DNA of 64,000 nt from positions 31,652,408 through 31,716,407 of the forward strand of contig NC_026657.2 in the NCBI RefSeq assembly GCF_000004075.3. Reading direction: 5' to 3'. Below are positions 52,185-64,000 of the stretch, one piece after another. Both the position numbers and the translations under genes were made by a program. The notes below the pieces were generated by a model. It was not told the DNA's origin, ran no database searches, and saw only the letters and a program-made list of their open reading frames with translations. This DNA is from Cucumis sativus. Its lineage: Eukaryota; Streptophyta; Magnoliopsida; Cucurbitales; Cucurbitaceae. Within the stretch, counting starts at the first letter, position 1, and each line of letters begins with the position of its first letter.

Positions 52185-54827
52185 GAGAGAAAAATGCTTC
52201 TAGAAAATGACCTTTTTTTTTTTATTATTACTATTATTTAAAAAATTTCCAATGTCTAATTTCTGCTCTTTTGTTTGTTTTAGGTGTGGGGAAGTGAAAT
52301 GGGGGAATGTCTTTTCCAACTATTATTGTTCATTGGATACTTTTCCCTTTTCTTATTCTTCTTCTTATAACTCATCGTTCCAATTTTTTCAATTTAGAGC
52401 AAAAATCCAACAATATTGAAGTTTTTGTAAATTAACCCATTTTATTTCATCTAATTCACTCTTAATCTTTTAAATGTTAATCACACAAAAATTGCATATT
52501 GATGATATATATTTTACATGCAAAAATAAATATTCTAGTGAATGGTCTAAATGATCACATAATTGGAAACCCAATACTATACTTTACGCAAAAATAGACT
52601 ACTTTACTTGATATAGGTATATATTTGAAAATGCAAGATATTGTGTTGTATTGTTTTAAATTTGAAGGATGAAAATATAATGTATTAATTAATAGTTAGA
52701 TGGCCCAAAACAGAATACTTAAATAAATTAACTATATGTAAGGAGAGATTTGTAGCTTTCAACTTTAACAAAACCTAAACTCCTTTAGGATTTGAAAGGC
52801 TTCTATTTGTTTAATCAATGTTGTATAGTTACATTAGGGAGATTAATGAATTTGTTCTTTTGAATTAGCTAATGAATGGAAAATGGAAATGTGTGGCTCA
52901 CAATTTTAGTTGTTTTTGGTATGTGGTTTAAAAGTTAAAATGTATGTTTTTAATCAGTATTTAATACGTTGTTTGTTGTGCATATTAATTAGCTAAATTA
53001 ATTTTAAATGTAATTAGTTAAATTTTGAATAATATAGGAATTTGATTTTTCATTATCAAAGATGGCCTAAACCTTTATGTTTCTTCGATAAGCATGAGTT
53101 TTTTTTTTTTTTTTTTTGTCAAAATGAAAAATCAAAACCACTTTTCTATGTTGGTCTTTCAAAACATTTATGATTTTATTGCTTGTTTGTTCGTCGTTTA
53201 ATTTAAATTCAATTAAACACGTCTTTTTTCGATATGTAAATTGACTTAAATAAAAGTATATTTAACTGTTTTGTTCGTATAAATATTGTACTTAATGTTA
53301 TTTTATATAATTAACCTTATAGTATACTTTAACTATAGTTGAAGGTATGAATCGAACCTACACAACAAATAAGATGATTGTCATGAGCCAATTTCATACC
53401 TACAAAAATATATTGTTCGTGGGACAAATGGCCGAGACTACTGGAAGGATTCCTCTTTGGCTAATCGGTACTGTTGAAAAATGAATGTTAGTCGGTTCAT
53501 TAAAGTAGACACAAATCATACTTCCGGCTAGATTGTGGTGAGAGTGTTAAGAAAGATCTTTTGAATATTTGACAAGTAGGTCTATAAGAACTATTTGATC
53601 GTCCTTAGACAATCTCTTAATAATAAATTATTATAAAAGACAATTAATAAATAATATGAACTAAGAATTTTAATTTTGTAAAAAACACTTTCATTAGCTT
53701 TTTTTTTTTTTTTTTGTTAATATTTGTCATTTTAGTATATTATTGGTCGAGTTAGTAGTTAATAATGGAGAAAAAGTTGGTGGTTGCAGAGTTGGTTGTC
53801 TAAAGTGATGATTGAAGTTGGATGTGATAAAATTGATCATCTAAGGTGATTTTAGCTTATGCTGGAGTTTTTTCTTGAAGGTGATTGTCGAAGAATTGAG
53901 TTGTTGTCGAATTTGATAGAGTGGAGCGTGGCAACCATGATCATTGATAGTGGCCAATGGGTGAAGCCACAGAAAAAATTGGATGGAACTCGAGTTGTGG
54001 GGATAGTTGGTAAAAATAATTAACTCGACTCTAGTAATATTTAAACTCGGTGAGTCAAACGTTGAGTTGATAATTTTTGTCAATCCAAGCTAACTTATGT
54101 GGGTGAAACAAAACACCCCCTTAAAAATATTTTCATAAATCAAGTCATCCTTTAAAAACTAAAAATATAAACTTTGTTTTCAATTACTTTTAGAATTTGG
54201 TTAAGAATTCAAAATGTTTAGTTATTAAAAATATGAAAATTGTTAGAAAGACATTAAGATTCTTTTAGGAGTTTTCTTGGACTACTGGCTAATTCGCTAG
54301 GTAAAACTTTGGTGTTTGCAGATTCTTAAAAAAGAAAAACATATATAATGCCTCGGTTGTTGAAAATGAGCTAGCTAGACGCATAACAATTTCTCGAAAA
54401 AAATGGATAAGTTGAATAAACCGACCCTCGCAATGCAATCTCCATCGATACTCAAATGTCTATTGATTGGGCATGTGAAGTTTTGGTACCTTTATGCATC
54501 AAATTATACATATAGTTTCATACTACATTGGTGTAAATTCTGTTGCAAGTACATTAATTTAGACATACGTGCATGTCAAAAGAAAAAGTTGATGTGAAAG
54601 GGCTTAATTAGTTGATAAAATTAGAAGTTAATGATAAATGGACCATCACTTTTCATTTGAAGGAAACGTTGAATAATTAATTCTTTTGTATTTGTTGATA
54701 AATTAATCAACAAAACCATTAAAGCTATCCTAATATTGGCCGACCATTATCGCATCAACTCAACCATACGTACAACCATAAATATATCATTTAGATTTAA
54801 ATTAAGTATGCATACGTAAAGTTATTT

Positions 54828-54962
54828 TTAAAATTTTATAAATATAGTAAAATTTATAGTTAAAATCTATCCTCTATCGACCATATATTTTGAATATAAG
54901 TCTATCAATGATAGACTGATAATAGAAATCTATAATTTATGGATTTTTCTATATTTGTCGTA
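54828..54962. mobile_element. Inverted-repeat MITE-like element, copy 2
   Basis: TTTTATAAATATAGTAAAAT on the left faces TTTTTCTATATTTGTCGTAC on the right. The middle carries TCTATCAATGATAGA, the same palindrome type as the copies at 17101 and 60990. It is more eroded than those. Confidence 0.4.
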
Positions 54963-57837
54963 CATTTGATTTTTATATTTAAAATTGATAACGATAATTA
55001 AAGAAAAAAGTCTAAACAATTGTAAGTAGACGTTGAAAAGAAAATTATTATGATGCAATAAGTAATATGAATATTAGCAGATAATAAAATCAAAATTTTA
55101 AACATAATAAATATATTAATCTTACAATTTAGTAAACTTAAAGCTGATTTTGGACCATAAGAAAATATTATTTTTAAACATATTCTGTTGTTGCATAATG
55201 AATTATATAATTAATATGCTTTTTGGCCTATTTAATATTTTTAAAATTTTATGAATCTCTTGTTAAGATATAGTTGTTGCATTATAGAACTTAAAGTTCG
55301 CATAATGATCAATAGTTTGGTTTTTTCTTGTAAAAATAATAAAATCACATATATGAATCTAGCTAGAACGAAAAGTTTGATAATCTATTAGGAACGTTGA
55401 AAAGTAAATTAGCCAAACAAAATGGTTGAGGCAAAAATCAAGGTTGAAAAAAGAATTTTACTTTCACATGAAAAGAATGATAAATTTGTTTGATAGAGGA
55501 AGAACATGACCTATAGAATAGAACGTTTGCACAAGGACGTGGTGTTTTCATAACTTTAGTGTGCAAATCTTTCACTTCTTTATATTGTGTTCTTCCCCTA
55601 TCAAACAAGTTTATGAGTGGAAAGTGGTTTTAGTTTCTCTAAAATGTTATAAGATATATTTATAGGAATAGATTACCTACGTTACCTATCATAGAGTTTT
55701 GGAGCTTTATTGAAATATAATCATTTACATCCTTCGGTCCAAAGTAACAAGATGAGCACTTTCTCCTAGTCCATTTTAGTCTTACTATGACAACGTCTTT
55801 TAGTATGCTTATCTCATTAGGCATTTTGTTAGGCTCGACCTCAATTTAAGTCAAGACCTCAACCAACCATGTGCTATAGGTTTAGTTTGGATCATATATA
55901 ATGTTAGTTTTGACCCAAAAATTATGTTGTTTTTTTTTTGACATATTATATGCCATTAGGTCCAAAATTACCAAATTATATATATATAGGCCAAACTTGT
56001 ACTTCAATCCTAATTTCCTTAAAACTAAAATAATATAAATGTAAAAATGGAAAGGATAAAATAAATACAACTGAATTGTTTCATACTAAATCAATAATGT
56101 TAAAAAAAATTCAATATTAAAGACGGGATTCCTTTTTCACAGAAAGAAACAAAAAATCAATAATGTTTCCATTTCATTGATTAACATAAGTTTCTAGAAA
56201 CATACTAAAATATAAATGAAGATGAAATAAGGGAAGGAATCATCAGAAAGATGTGTTTTCCTTTTTCTTATTTTTCTTATTATTGGAGAACAATGAGACC
56301 ATTTTTTCAATTAAAAAAATAAAAAATACCTAATTTTGTTTAAATAATATTAGAAATGGTTAGAGAGTGGAATTGACTGTTCCACAAGTCACCCACATGT
56401 CAACAATAAAATAATTTTAATATATATATAGAGAAGTGCTTCAAAAGCAAGCAGTTGGGAAGAAGCACATGGGCCGCTCTTTGTTTTCTCATTACACATC
56501 TTACGCCTCTCCCACTTTTATTCCACACTAATTTTATGTTATAACTTTTTTTTTTCTAAATTATAATAAGTCGGTTATTTAATTAGAACATAATTATATC
56601 TAACTTAACTTAAAATTGGAATTATAATTTGATATTATTTTCAATCAAATTATGTTAAACTTCAATAATTTCAACCCTAAGAAGAAGCACATTGAAATCA
56701 AAGTCATGGATATATCATTGATATTTAGAATATGGTTTCAACCTTATCTTAGCTTTTGTCATTTTCTTTGAATTTCACCTCACACTTAATCTACTATTTT
56801 CACAATCTTATCCATTTGATATTTTGATTAATGCCCTTTAAAGTTGTATCTATTGCAGCCTTAATTTTAAACAGTATTTCAATCCATTTCTTTAACTTTT
56901 AGTTCTATATTCTATTCCATGGTTTATAAATTGTTTTAATACGTTTTAATGCATCTTTCAATCTTTTAAAGAAAATTTAATAGCTATTTCTTTGATGTAA
57001 TTAGAGTTGAAAAAGAAAATCATAATTAAAATTTTCTAAATCCATTTGAACTCATTTTTAGCGTTAAGAGAATTATTATACACAGATTTAAAGTTAAAAA
57101 TATATTAAACATTTTTTTCTTGACAATTTGAATCTATCCTAAGCTTGAATCATTCTTTATTATGGTACAAGTAGGATATGATTTATTTAATCAATGGTCA
57201 TTGTTTGTTATGTTATAGGGGCATCTTCTTTATTATTATTATTACTACTAGAAAGAAATGGTGTTGTTTTAAGAAATTTTTAAAGGTGATTTAAAAGGAA
57301 ACTATTTAATTTATTTTTATAAGGATAATGATTCATTGAATTTTGGTAAAAACAGTCTTTTATATTTGAATTCTATGTTAGGTTTTGGATTTAGTTGATT
57401 TGAATCTCCAAATAAGCATATTTCATAGTTAATTAGGATTGCAAATTACAAAACTATGCTTTGGGATGTCATAATCTGGCTGAGTGTATATGATTTATTC
57501 TCTTTATATCTCATATTTTTATATTTATGTATTTTGGATTTAATCCTTATATTTAAATTATATTTTCAATAAATATTTAAAATAGTTCAATTTCTGTTTT
57601 TAAAAAAATTGAAATACTTCTTGTTATCAGTTTAGAATTTCATATGCTTAATTATGTAGTATTATGTAACGAATTTAATAAAAATTAATTATAAACTATG
57701 GTGTCTAAAATTAAATATAACTCAAAGTATCCAAACAAAAAATAGTATTTAAATTTATTTTTAAAATTAATTACTTGAAATATATATTTCAAAATCTTAA
57801 AGTATTTTTTAATTTGATGAACTTACAAAAACAATAA

Positions 57838-57900
57838 GACTTTAGCTCAATTGATACATGGAAATTTAAAGGTTCACGTTCAAATCTCCTCCTTTCCAAC
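57838..57900 (+). repeat. SINE/tRNA-like relic
   Basis: TTTAGCTCAATTGATA resembles a pol III A box, and about 30 bases later GGTTCACGTTCAAATCTCC resembles a B box (GGTTCGAATCC). There is no full cloverleaf, so this is not a functional tRNA gene. Confidence 0.3.
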
Positions 57901-58480
57901 TTCTACTTTAAACAAAGGAAAAAGAATCAGGAGAAAATTGCATTGCAAGGGAGGAAAAAGACAATTATGTTATGATTTGAATAATGTTTAGCATTATATC
58001 ATGATATAAAATTTGCTTTAAATATAAAGGAAGATCGGAATATATAAACGTTAACTCTCCAAGTAAAACTTTCAATTGTTTTAGTTTATATAATTTAATA
58101 AAATGCACATTTGGTCAAGAAGTATTACATTTCTTTCCAACTTGAGTTTCAAGATTTATTTTTCAGTATCTACTCACTTTTTGTCATTAATATTAATGTC
58201 TAAAAATGAATTTACAATAATGTTCATTTTAATTTTTAACTCAAATAATAGGCCTACTTAATTAAGTATAATTGCTGAATTATTTTAAATTAATCAATAA
58301 ATATTAATATTAAAAAAGAAATATTGAGTCAACAATTCCAATTATAAATAGAAAAAAAGGAAAAAGGAAAAAGGAAAAGAGAGAGAGAGAGAGAGAAAAG
58401 AAAATAATAAAGAACGTGAGAGGGAGAAGTCACAACTGAGAGTGATTTAAATGAAATGGATAAGAATATATAATTGTTGG

Positions 58481-58488
58481 TATAAAAG
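58481..58488 (+). promoter_or_regulatory. Orphan TATA box downstream of a GA tract
   Basis: TATAAAAG lies about 85 bases after a GAGAGAGAGAGAGAGA tract, a layout common in plant core promoters. No recognisable coding sequence follows: the nearest ORF (58512, MVMSQQSDWIEKWIKAELES) has no known family. Confidence 0.3.
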
Positions 58489-60989
58489 GCCTACTGGGGT
58501 CCCTCTAATGAATGGTGATGAGTCAGCAATCGGATTGGATTGAAAAATGGATAAAAGCTGAGCTGGAGTCTTTGTCTCCTCACCGGTCATCACGCCTTCA
58601 CTTTATTTTGCTCACCCCTTTCTTTCCTATCAAATATATAACCAATTCAGTTATTACTAACCTAAGTTCCTCAATTTTTACCAATTTCACTCCTTCCATC
58701 AAATATTTTACATAATAAATCTACTTTTTTTTGTTTAATTTTAGTTGAATCATCTCTAACCTGTACATGAATCAAATCCATAAATATACATATTTTGTTT
58801 GAAATCGTTAGATTTGAATACGTTAATTTTCTCATTCCGCTAATATTAATAATAAAATACAGACAGAAAGATATGTAAATTTATATAATTAAAGGGTGGG
58901 TGGGGCCTTGGATGGGGCAATAGCTTAAAGCTTTTGTTATTGTACTAAGAAAGTGACTTCTCTTCAAACCTTTCTTTACATTCAAAATATCTTCTCCTTT
59001 TTCTTTTCTTAAAAAGAATAATAATTGAAAAAGAACTTTAGTTTAAACTTAACAATTTAGTGATTATAATTTCAAGGATAAATTATAAATTTTAGTCTAG
59101 GTTTGCTTCTATCATTTTGTTTTCTAACTTTTAAAATTACAAATTTAATCATTTTTTTTATAAAATCAACCCATCTACTCTATCAAAATGAATTTGTTTT
59201 AGGTATTATTAGATGTAAATTTAATTGTAAGTCTAAATTAAAAAAAAAAACTTTTAAATCTCAATTCATAAAATATCCCTTACACACGAAATTGAAAGTT
59301 TGTGAAATCACTAGACAAGAAAATTAAAATCGTAAAGATCCATCAAATGTTTTTAAAAATCTAAATACCAAATATACTGAACTTATAATTTAAACCTCGT
59401 TAACTAAGTTTGTAAGATTAAGAATGAACACACAAGATTTTGAATTAGATCTATAACTTAGCATACTATCCATAAAGGTCCTTTTTTGCCCAACAAGTTT
59501 GTGATTGTGTACCCAAAACTTACTTTATTTTATTTTATTAATAAAAGTACACATCAAATAATTACACATATTATGGAAACAAATCTGCCTCAACTAATAG
59601 ACAAAGTTAATTAGGAAATGAGTTTCTAAGTTACAACCTCCTCCACTTCCCATTATGCTATACCATCAGGTTTCCATTCGATTCTTTTATTTTAAATATT
59701 AATAATTTTATTCTCTAAATCATTTTTTAAAATGGAGATAATTTGATTTTTTTTCTAAATTTTAATGATTTGCTAAAATGAATATAATTTGATTTTTAGA
59801 AGGAATTTAATTTTTTTTAAAAGGACAAAAATCAAAATCAAACCCTACTTTATTTCTTAGCCCTCATTTGTTATCTAACCAATATTTTTTAAAAAAATGC
59901 AACATAGTCAATGGTCTAAACTTTAACAATAAAAATTTTGGAAATGAAATTATTATCATGGTCACTTTTTTTAGGATTACAAAAAGAGTAAAGTTGATCC
60001 CTCTGTTATCGACCTTTTTATGGTTTCATGCGATTATAGTTAAACATCCATAATTTAAGACTCTTCACTGATTAGGTACCATAGGGGAAAAAATATGTTT
60101 AGATGAGTTTTTATTCATAAGTTTGTGACATGTTAACATGAATATTTATAAATATGTCAAAGTTAAACATCCCCTTCAAGTTTTTAACCTATATAGAATA
60201 ATTGTGATACAAATATAAAAAAAGTGAAATTAAAACTAACGAAATAGTTGTTTAGATTTGTAGAAATTACATAAATATGATATAATTTTGGTTTTGAGGA
60301 ATGCGTCGGCTATTCTTCGTGGGCTGGGCTGGGCCTTATATTGTGACAAAGGTCAACAGGTCATGACTATGGGTTTGGAATTCAGGCCCAAAAGCTCAAT
60401 ACATCGAAAGTAAGGAATTCGTTACAATCTGTCAGTCTTTTGTCAAGAAAATTGTTGCCATTTTTCCGTTAGTCATTTAAGGTTCATTCTGATTTCATAA
60501 AGTTTCATTTTTTTTAATCCATTGTTCGTTTTTATAGTTTCCGAGTTCATATTTTAAAATGAAGTTTTGACATCCTCCATTGATGTCATGTAAATTTGAT
60601 AAACAGTGACCAAATGAGTTACTTTTTAAACCAACACTAGTTACATTTTGAAATGAATAATGAGTATAGCTTAAATGACGTAAAATGTGTATAATTACTA
60701 TCTTGTTAAATCTTTCGTTTCCATCTCACCATGGTTGACAAAGGAAAAGTTCTTTTTTTCTTTTAATATTGGACCAATATAGATATTTTATAACTACAAG
60801 TACTAAATTAAACTTTTAAAAGTACCCATATTGGTTTAACATAATTCTTATAGTTTGGAAAAATTAAAATTGAGTATAGTATAACAAAACCATTGGTCGA
60901 CAAAATTTATGTGAGACATTAGAGGAAGTAAATTGGTTATTCTTGGAGTAATTATAATTGATGACCATTTTATGAATAATAATTAAAGA

Positions 60990-61180
60990 TATAGCAACAT
61001 TTTAAAAATATTATAAATATAGCAAAAATATCGCTGATAAACTTGTATCGCCGATAGATTTGTATGATCTATCAATGATAGACCGATATTTACAACATGG
61101 CCTATCGGTGATAGAGTTTTATCATTGATAGAATTTGACAAATTTTGTTATATTTACAATTTTTAAAAAATGTTGCTATA
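60990..61180. mobile_element. Inverted-repeat MITE-like element, copy 3 (best preserved)
   Basis: TATAGCAACATTTTAAAAAT followed by ATTATAAATATAGCAAAA forms the left arm of about 38 bases (60990-61027). The right arm (61143-61180) is its near-perfect complement, ending AAAAAATGTTGCTATA. The 115-base centre holds several TATCAATGATAGA and TATCGGTGATAGA palindromes. There is no ORF. Confidence 0.65.
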
Positions 61181-61679
61181 TGCTTAATTATTTTACCTCT
61201 AATAGCTAAATTTGCAACTATTCATTATTATTATAATCTCATGTTGTTGTAATTGAGTTAAGATAGTTTGTCTTTGGAGCGTAAATTACTTTAGTTTGAA
61301 CTGTAACAATATTTGTTGAGATATGAACTATTTAAGTTCGAAATTAAAATTTTTCAAACAATGTTGACTATTTAACTAATGGAAGTATTTCCTCTAACCG
61401 TAGATAGCTATTATAATCTTAAATAATTCTTCTTTCAAACGTCGTGTAAGATTTAGATTATAACTTTTTTTTCAAATAAACAAATTATAATTTAATCTAC
61501 AAATAAATTAGAATTCGAACTTAATTGATATGATATTTTAATTTAGAGGTACCAAGTTGAATTATAGGGACAAAACCTGGAAAAAATATTAAGAAAAAAT
61601 GAATTGATTTTTTTTCAAAAAGAAAAAGAAAACAGAATTCACAATTACATTAATTTTGCTGAGTAACTTTATATGATTA

Positions 61680-61990
61680 TGACGGAGTGATGGAGACCAG
61701 GTCCAACGACTCCAGCTTTAAGGTGACGTAAATAAAACGACAGCCCAATTAAATTCAAATAGTCGGAAATGCAACCAGTAAAAGAATTACACGTGGAACA
61801 AACAATAATGTCGTTGAAGAAAAAGGTAAACTAGGAAATCAGCCACCGTGGGATCTGAAAACGAATCCAAACCGTACAAATCAAACGCCAGAGGAGAATG
61901 ACTTTGGTTAATGATAATAGATCGGGGAGTATCCGAATATTTATTGTCATTCTTATTCATTCTTCTTCCCTCTCTCTCTCTATGCTTTAC
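61680..61990. promoter_or_regulatory. Promoter-like island with G-box and TGACGT
   Basis: A less AT-rich island in an AT-rich desert. It has TGACGT at 61724-61729 and the palindromic G-box CACGTG at 61790-61795, both bZIP/bHLH target cores, and ends in a CTCTCTCTCTCT tract (about 61970-61982). No gene can be joined to it. It may be the promoter of an unrecognised or non-coding transcript, or a relic. Confidence 0.3.
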
Positions 61991-64000
61991 AGAAAGGTAA
62001 AAGTACAATTATTTGCAAAATGACACATTTACCTCTTTACATTTCTTTTATAAAAAATATAGTCTATTTTTCTGTCAATTTTTCATTTAAGTAAACTAGA
62101 CCTCCCCCACTAAATTTATAGTTGTACAATAGAGAGAGGTTTTAAAATATTTTAATTAATAAAATTGTCTTTTGCCATATTTAACTCAAATAGTTATAAC
62201 TATTTTAAGAGAAAGATACTTGTCCGACTGGTGTGTTCACATCAGATTGCAATCCTTTATATCAATTATTTAAATCATACTCATATGTTAAATAGTACGA
62301 TAATCCGTTACATAATGCTTCATATGTATGGTTTAAATCTGTAAAAGGATATACCCCTAAATGTCAAGAGTTGTAATAGAAGCAAAGTGCAATGCCATTC
62401 ATTTGAATATATTTTTTTACTTAGATCGTGATGCTTTACATCCATGGTTCAAATTACATCTATACACCATGAATAATAATAATACTCCTTAATATTATTT
62501 CCTTTTCCTTTCACAATAAATAAATAAATACATTTTTAACAAGCTTAACTTCAATCTTCAATCTAACATCTAAATAATTTAAGAATTTTATGTACATATT
62601 GTTTCCTTACAGTCCATTTTATATATAGTATAGTACATACGAGTAAATGAGCTGAATTATTAGCTAAAGACTAAAAATAAATATAAATTTGTGTTCCAGT
62701 TTTTAACTTGTTTCTTGAAAACCTTGGTAGAAATAAATAACAAATGATAAATCTAGAGATAGAAGAAGGGTTTATTTGACCTAGTTTTCACTAGGGTTTA
62801 GTTATTCAACTTTATGTTATATTGTATGCTTAATGAATTGCTGAATTTCTTCCCTGTAAACATAAACTAAGTAGTGGACTCTTGATTATTATTGGTTGTA
62901 TTTTATATTGGACATCGCTTAAGATTTGTTTATATTAATTTTATTCTTTCAATTTAATTATCCAAAAATCAACAAAATCAAATAGAATATCATCCCTAAT
63001 TTTAACTTTCAATATATAATCAAATTCAAATAAATTAGTATTATACCATTCATCAATCACCACTAAACTTCAATTTATTTAACTTTGGGTTATTTTCATT
63101 TAATGTCATTAATTTTACATGGTCCACTCTCAATTATATCATACAAATTGAAAATTTTAACTTTTATTTTAGGCCTGGCTGCATTTATGGCACAATAAAA
63201 ATTAAATATTGAGAAATGACAATTCAAAGAAACAATGATAGGCATATATGTATTTAGTGCCCTATAGCTAATAGACCTCATAGAAATCATCAAAACAAAC
63301 CAGAAAAAAATTGATTGAAACTTAGAAAAACAGGTCAAATGTAAAAATCCAATAGCTATATCTAATTATTAACCTCCAAATATTTGAAAATTTAACTTAG
63401 TTAATTTGCTTTTGATCTAAGTAATTATGCGTCAATCATCAACCAAGCCAATACTTAAATACATTTCAGATAATACCTATCTTCCTCCATCATTTTACCC
63501 AATTTTACAATCATAGTTTATCTTGAAATCATTCTTATCTCTTTTTTGAAACTTTTGTATACAAACGAACAAGGAAAAATGCATAAGAAGCATCCAAATA
63601 TTACCCTGTTTATACGTTACATTTATCATTGATTTTTAAAGCTTAAATTTATTTATTTGATCATTATGTTTCTACTCTTATTCTTAAAAATTATGTCAAG
63701 TTTTTTTAGATTAAAATTAAGAAAATTAAAATATTTGTAGCCTTTTAATCTTTGAATTTTGAGTTTAATTCATAAAATTTAAAATATCACAATATCATTT
63801 TGATATTTGAGTTATATTTCAATTTCATTCAAAAAAAAATTACAACATTTTCATTTATATTATTTTGAATTCTCACTAAATATTCACCATAAATAAATTA
63901 AACAATTATGAAATTTAATTTTAAAACTAATTCCAACAGAGAACATAATAATAATTTATTTGAACATTTAAAATGAATGAGTAAATATTAAACCTAACTA

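Larger units (their letters stand above)
52185..64000. other. 11.8-kb gene-poor, AT-rich region
   Basis: Only short ORFs without recognisable domains are present on either strand. It contains two inverted-repeat elements (54828-54962, 60990-61180), a SINE-like pol III relic (about 57838-57900), purine tracts at 58355-58400 with a TATA box at 58481, a small TGGGCT-rich island near 60320-60350, and a G-box-containing island at 61680-61990. Poly-T tracts lie near 53100 and 53700. A gene with very small exons or a non-coding RNA could be missed without transcripts. Confidence 0.5.

Noticed and set aside
57838..57900. tRNA gene
   Set aside because: Only A- and B-box-like words; no acceptor, D or T stems can be paired.
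61787..62008. Minus-strand 73-codon ORF
   Set aside because: No recognised family; starts within CT-rich leader-like sequence.

Overview
The window is AT-rich nuclear DNA of a flowering plant. The genes have many GT-AG introns, a plastid-type prenyltransferase, a strigolactone-receptor-family hydrolase and plant-type SR, F-box/kelch and IQM proteins. Short LTR, LINE and MITE debris fills the introns and spacers. A eudicot is clear; several repeat tails look to me like those of cucurbits (Cucumis), but that is an impression, not a proof. No rRNA, intact tRNA, CRISPR array or bacterial-style operon was seen.

Layout. 73-661 (-) is the 3' end of a ubiquitin-specific protease without the rest of the gene. 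3180-7970 (+) is a complete ten-exon homogentisate solanesyltransferase (HST). 8872-12172 (-) is an eight-exon IQM calmodulin-binding protein, converging on HST. 12173-17495 is spacer with a Tourist-like MITE, tandem duplications and an inverted-repeat element. 17496-20180 (+) is a five-exon Mediator subunit MED7 gene whose third exon carries two frame-breaking insertions. 22358-37895 (+) is a fifteen-exon gene for a CPSF-A/DDB1-superfamily protein of 1376 residues; its long introns hold LINE remnants, a nested retroposon, a 28-base C run and short LTR pieces. 37896-41784 is spacer with a MITE. 41785-42994 (+) is a two-exon D14/KAI2-family alpha/beta hydrolase. 46287-48654 (+) is an SC35-like SR splicing factor. 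51108-52154 (-) is an intronless F-box/kelch protein. The last 12 kb (52155-64000) is gene-poor, with repeats and two promoter-like islands but no gene I can support.

The genes are separate housekeeping and signalling loci, not a pathway cluster: plastoquinone synthesis (HST), calcium/calmodulin response (IQM), transcription (MED7), RNA processing (CPSF-A-like, SCL), hormone perception (D14-like) and protein turnover (F-box/kelch). From memory, HST and the CPSF-A-like gene are also close neighbours in Arabidopsis (At3g11945, At3g11960), which suggests an old syntenic block. Exon limits come from reading frames, splice consensus and family knowledge; no transcript was available. I found no convincing new biological system. 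The best leads are the broken MED7 frame, the orphan protease 3' end, the diverged D14-like receptor, a nested retroposon and a dispersed inverted-repeat family.
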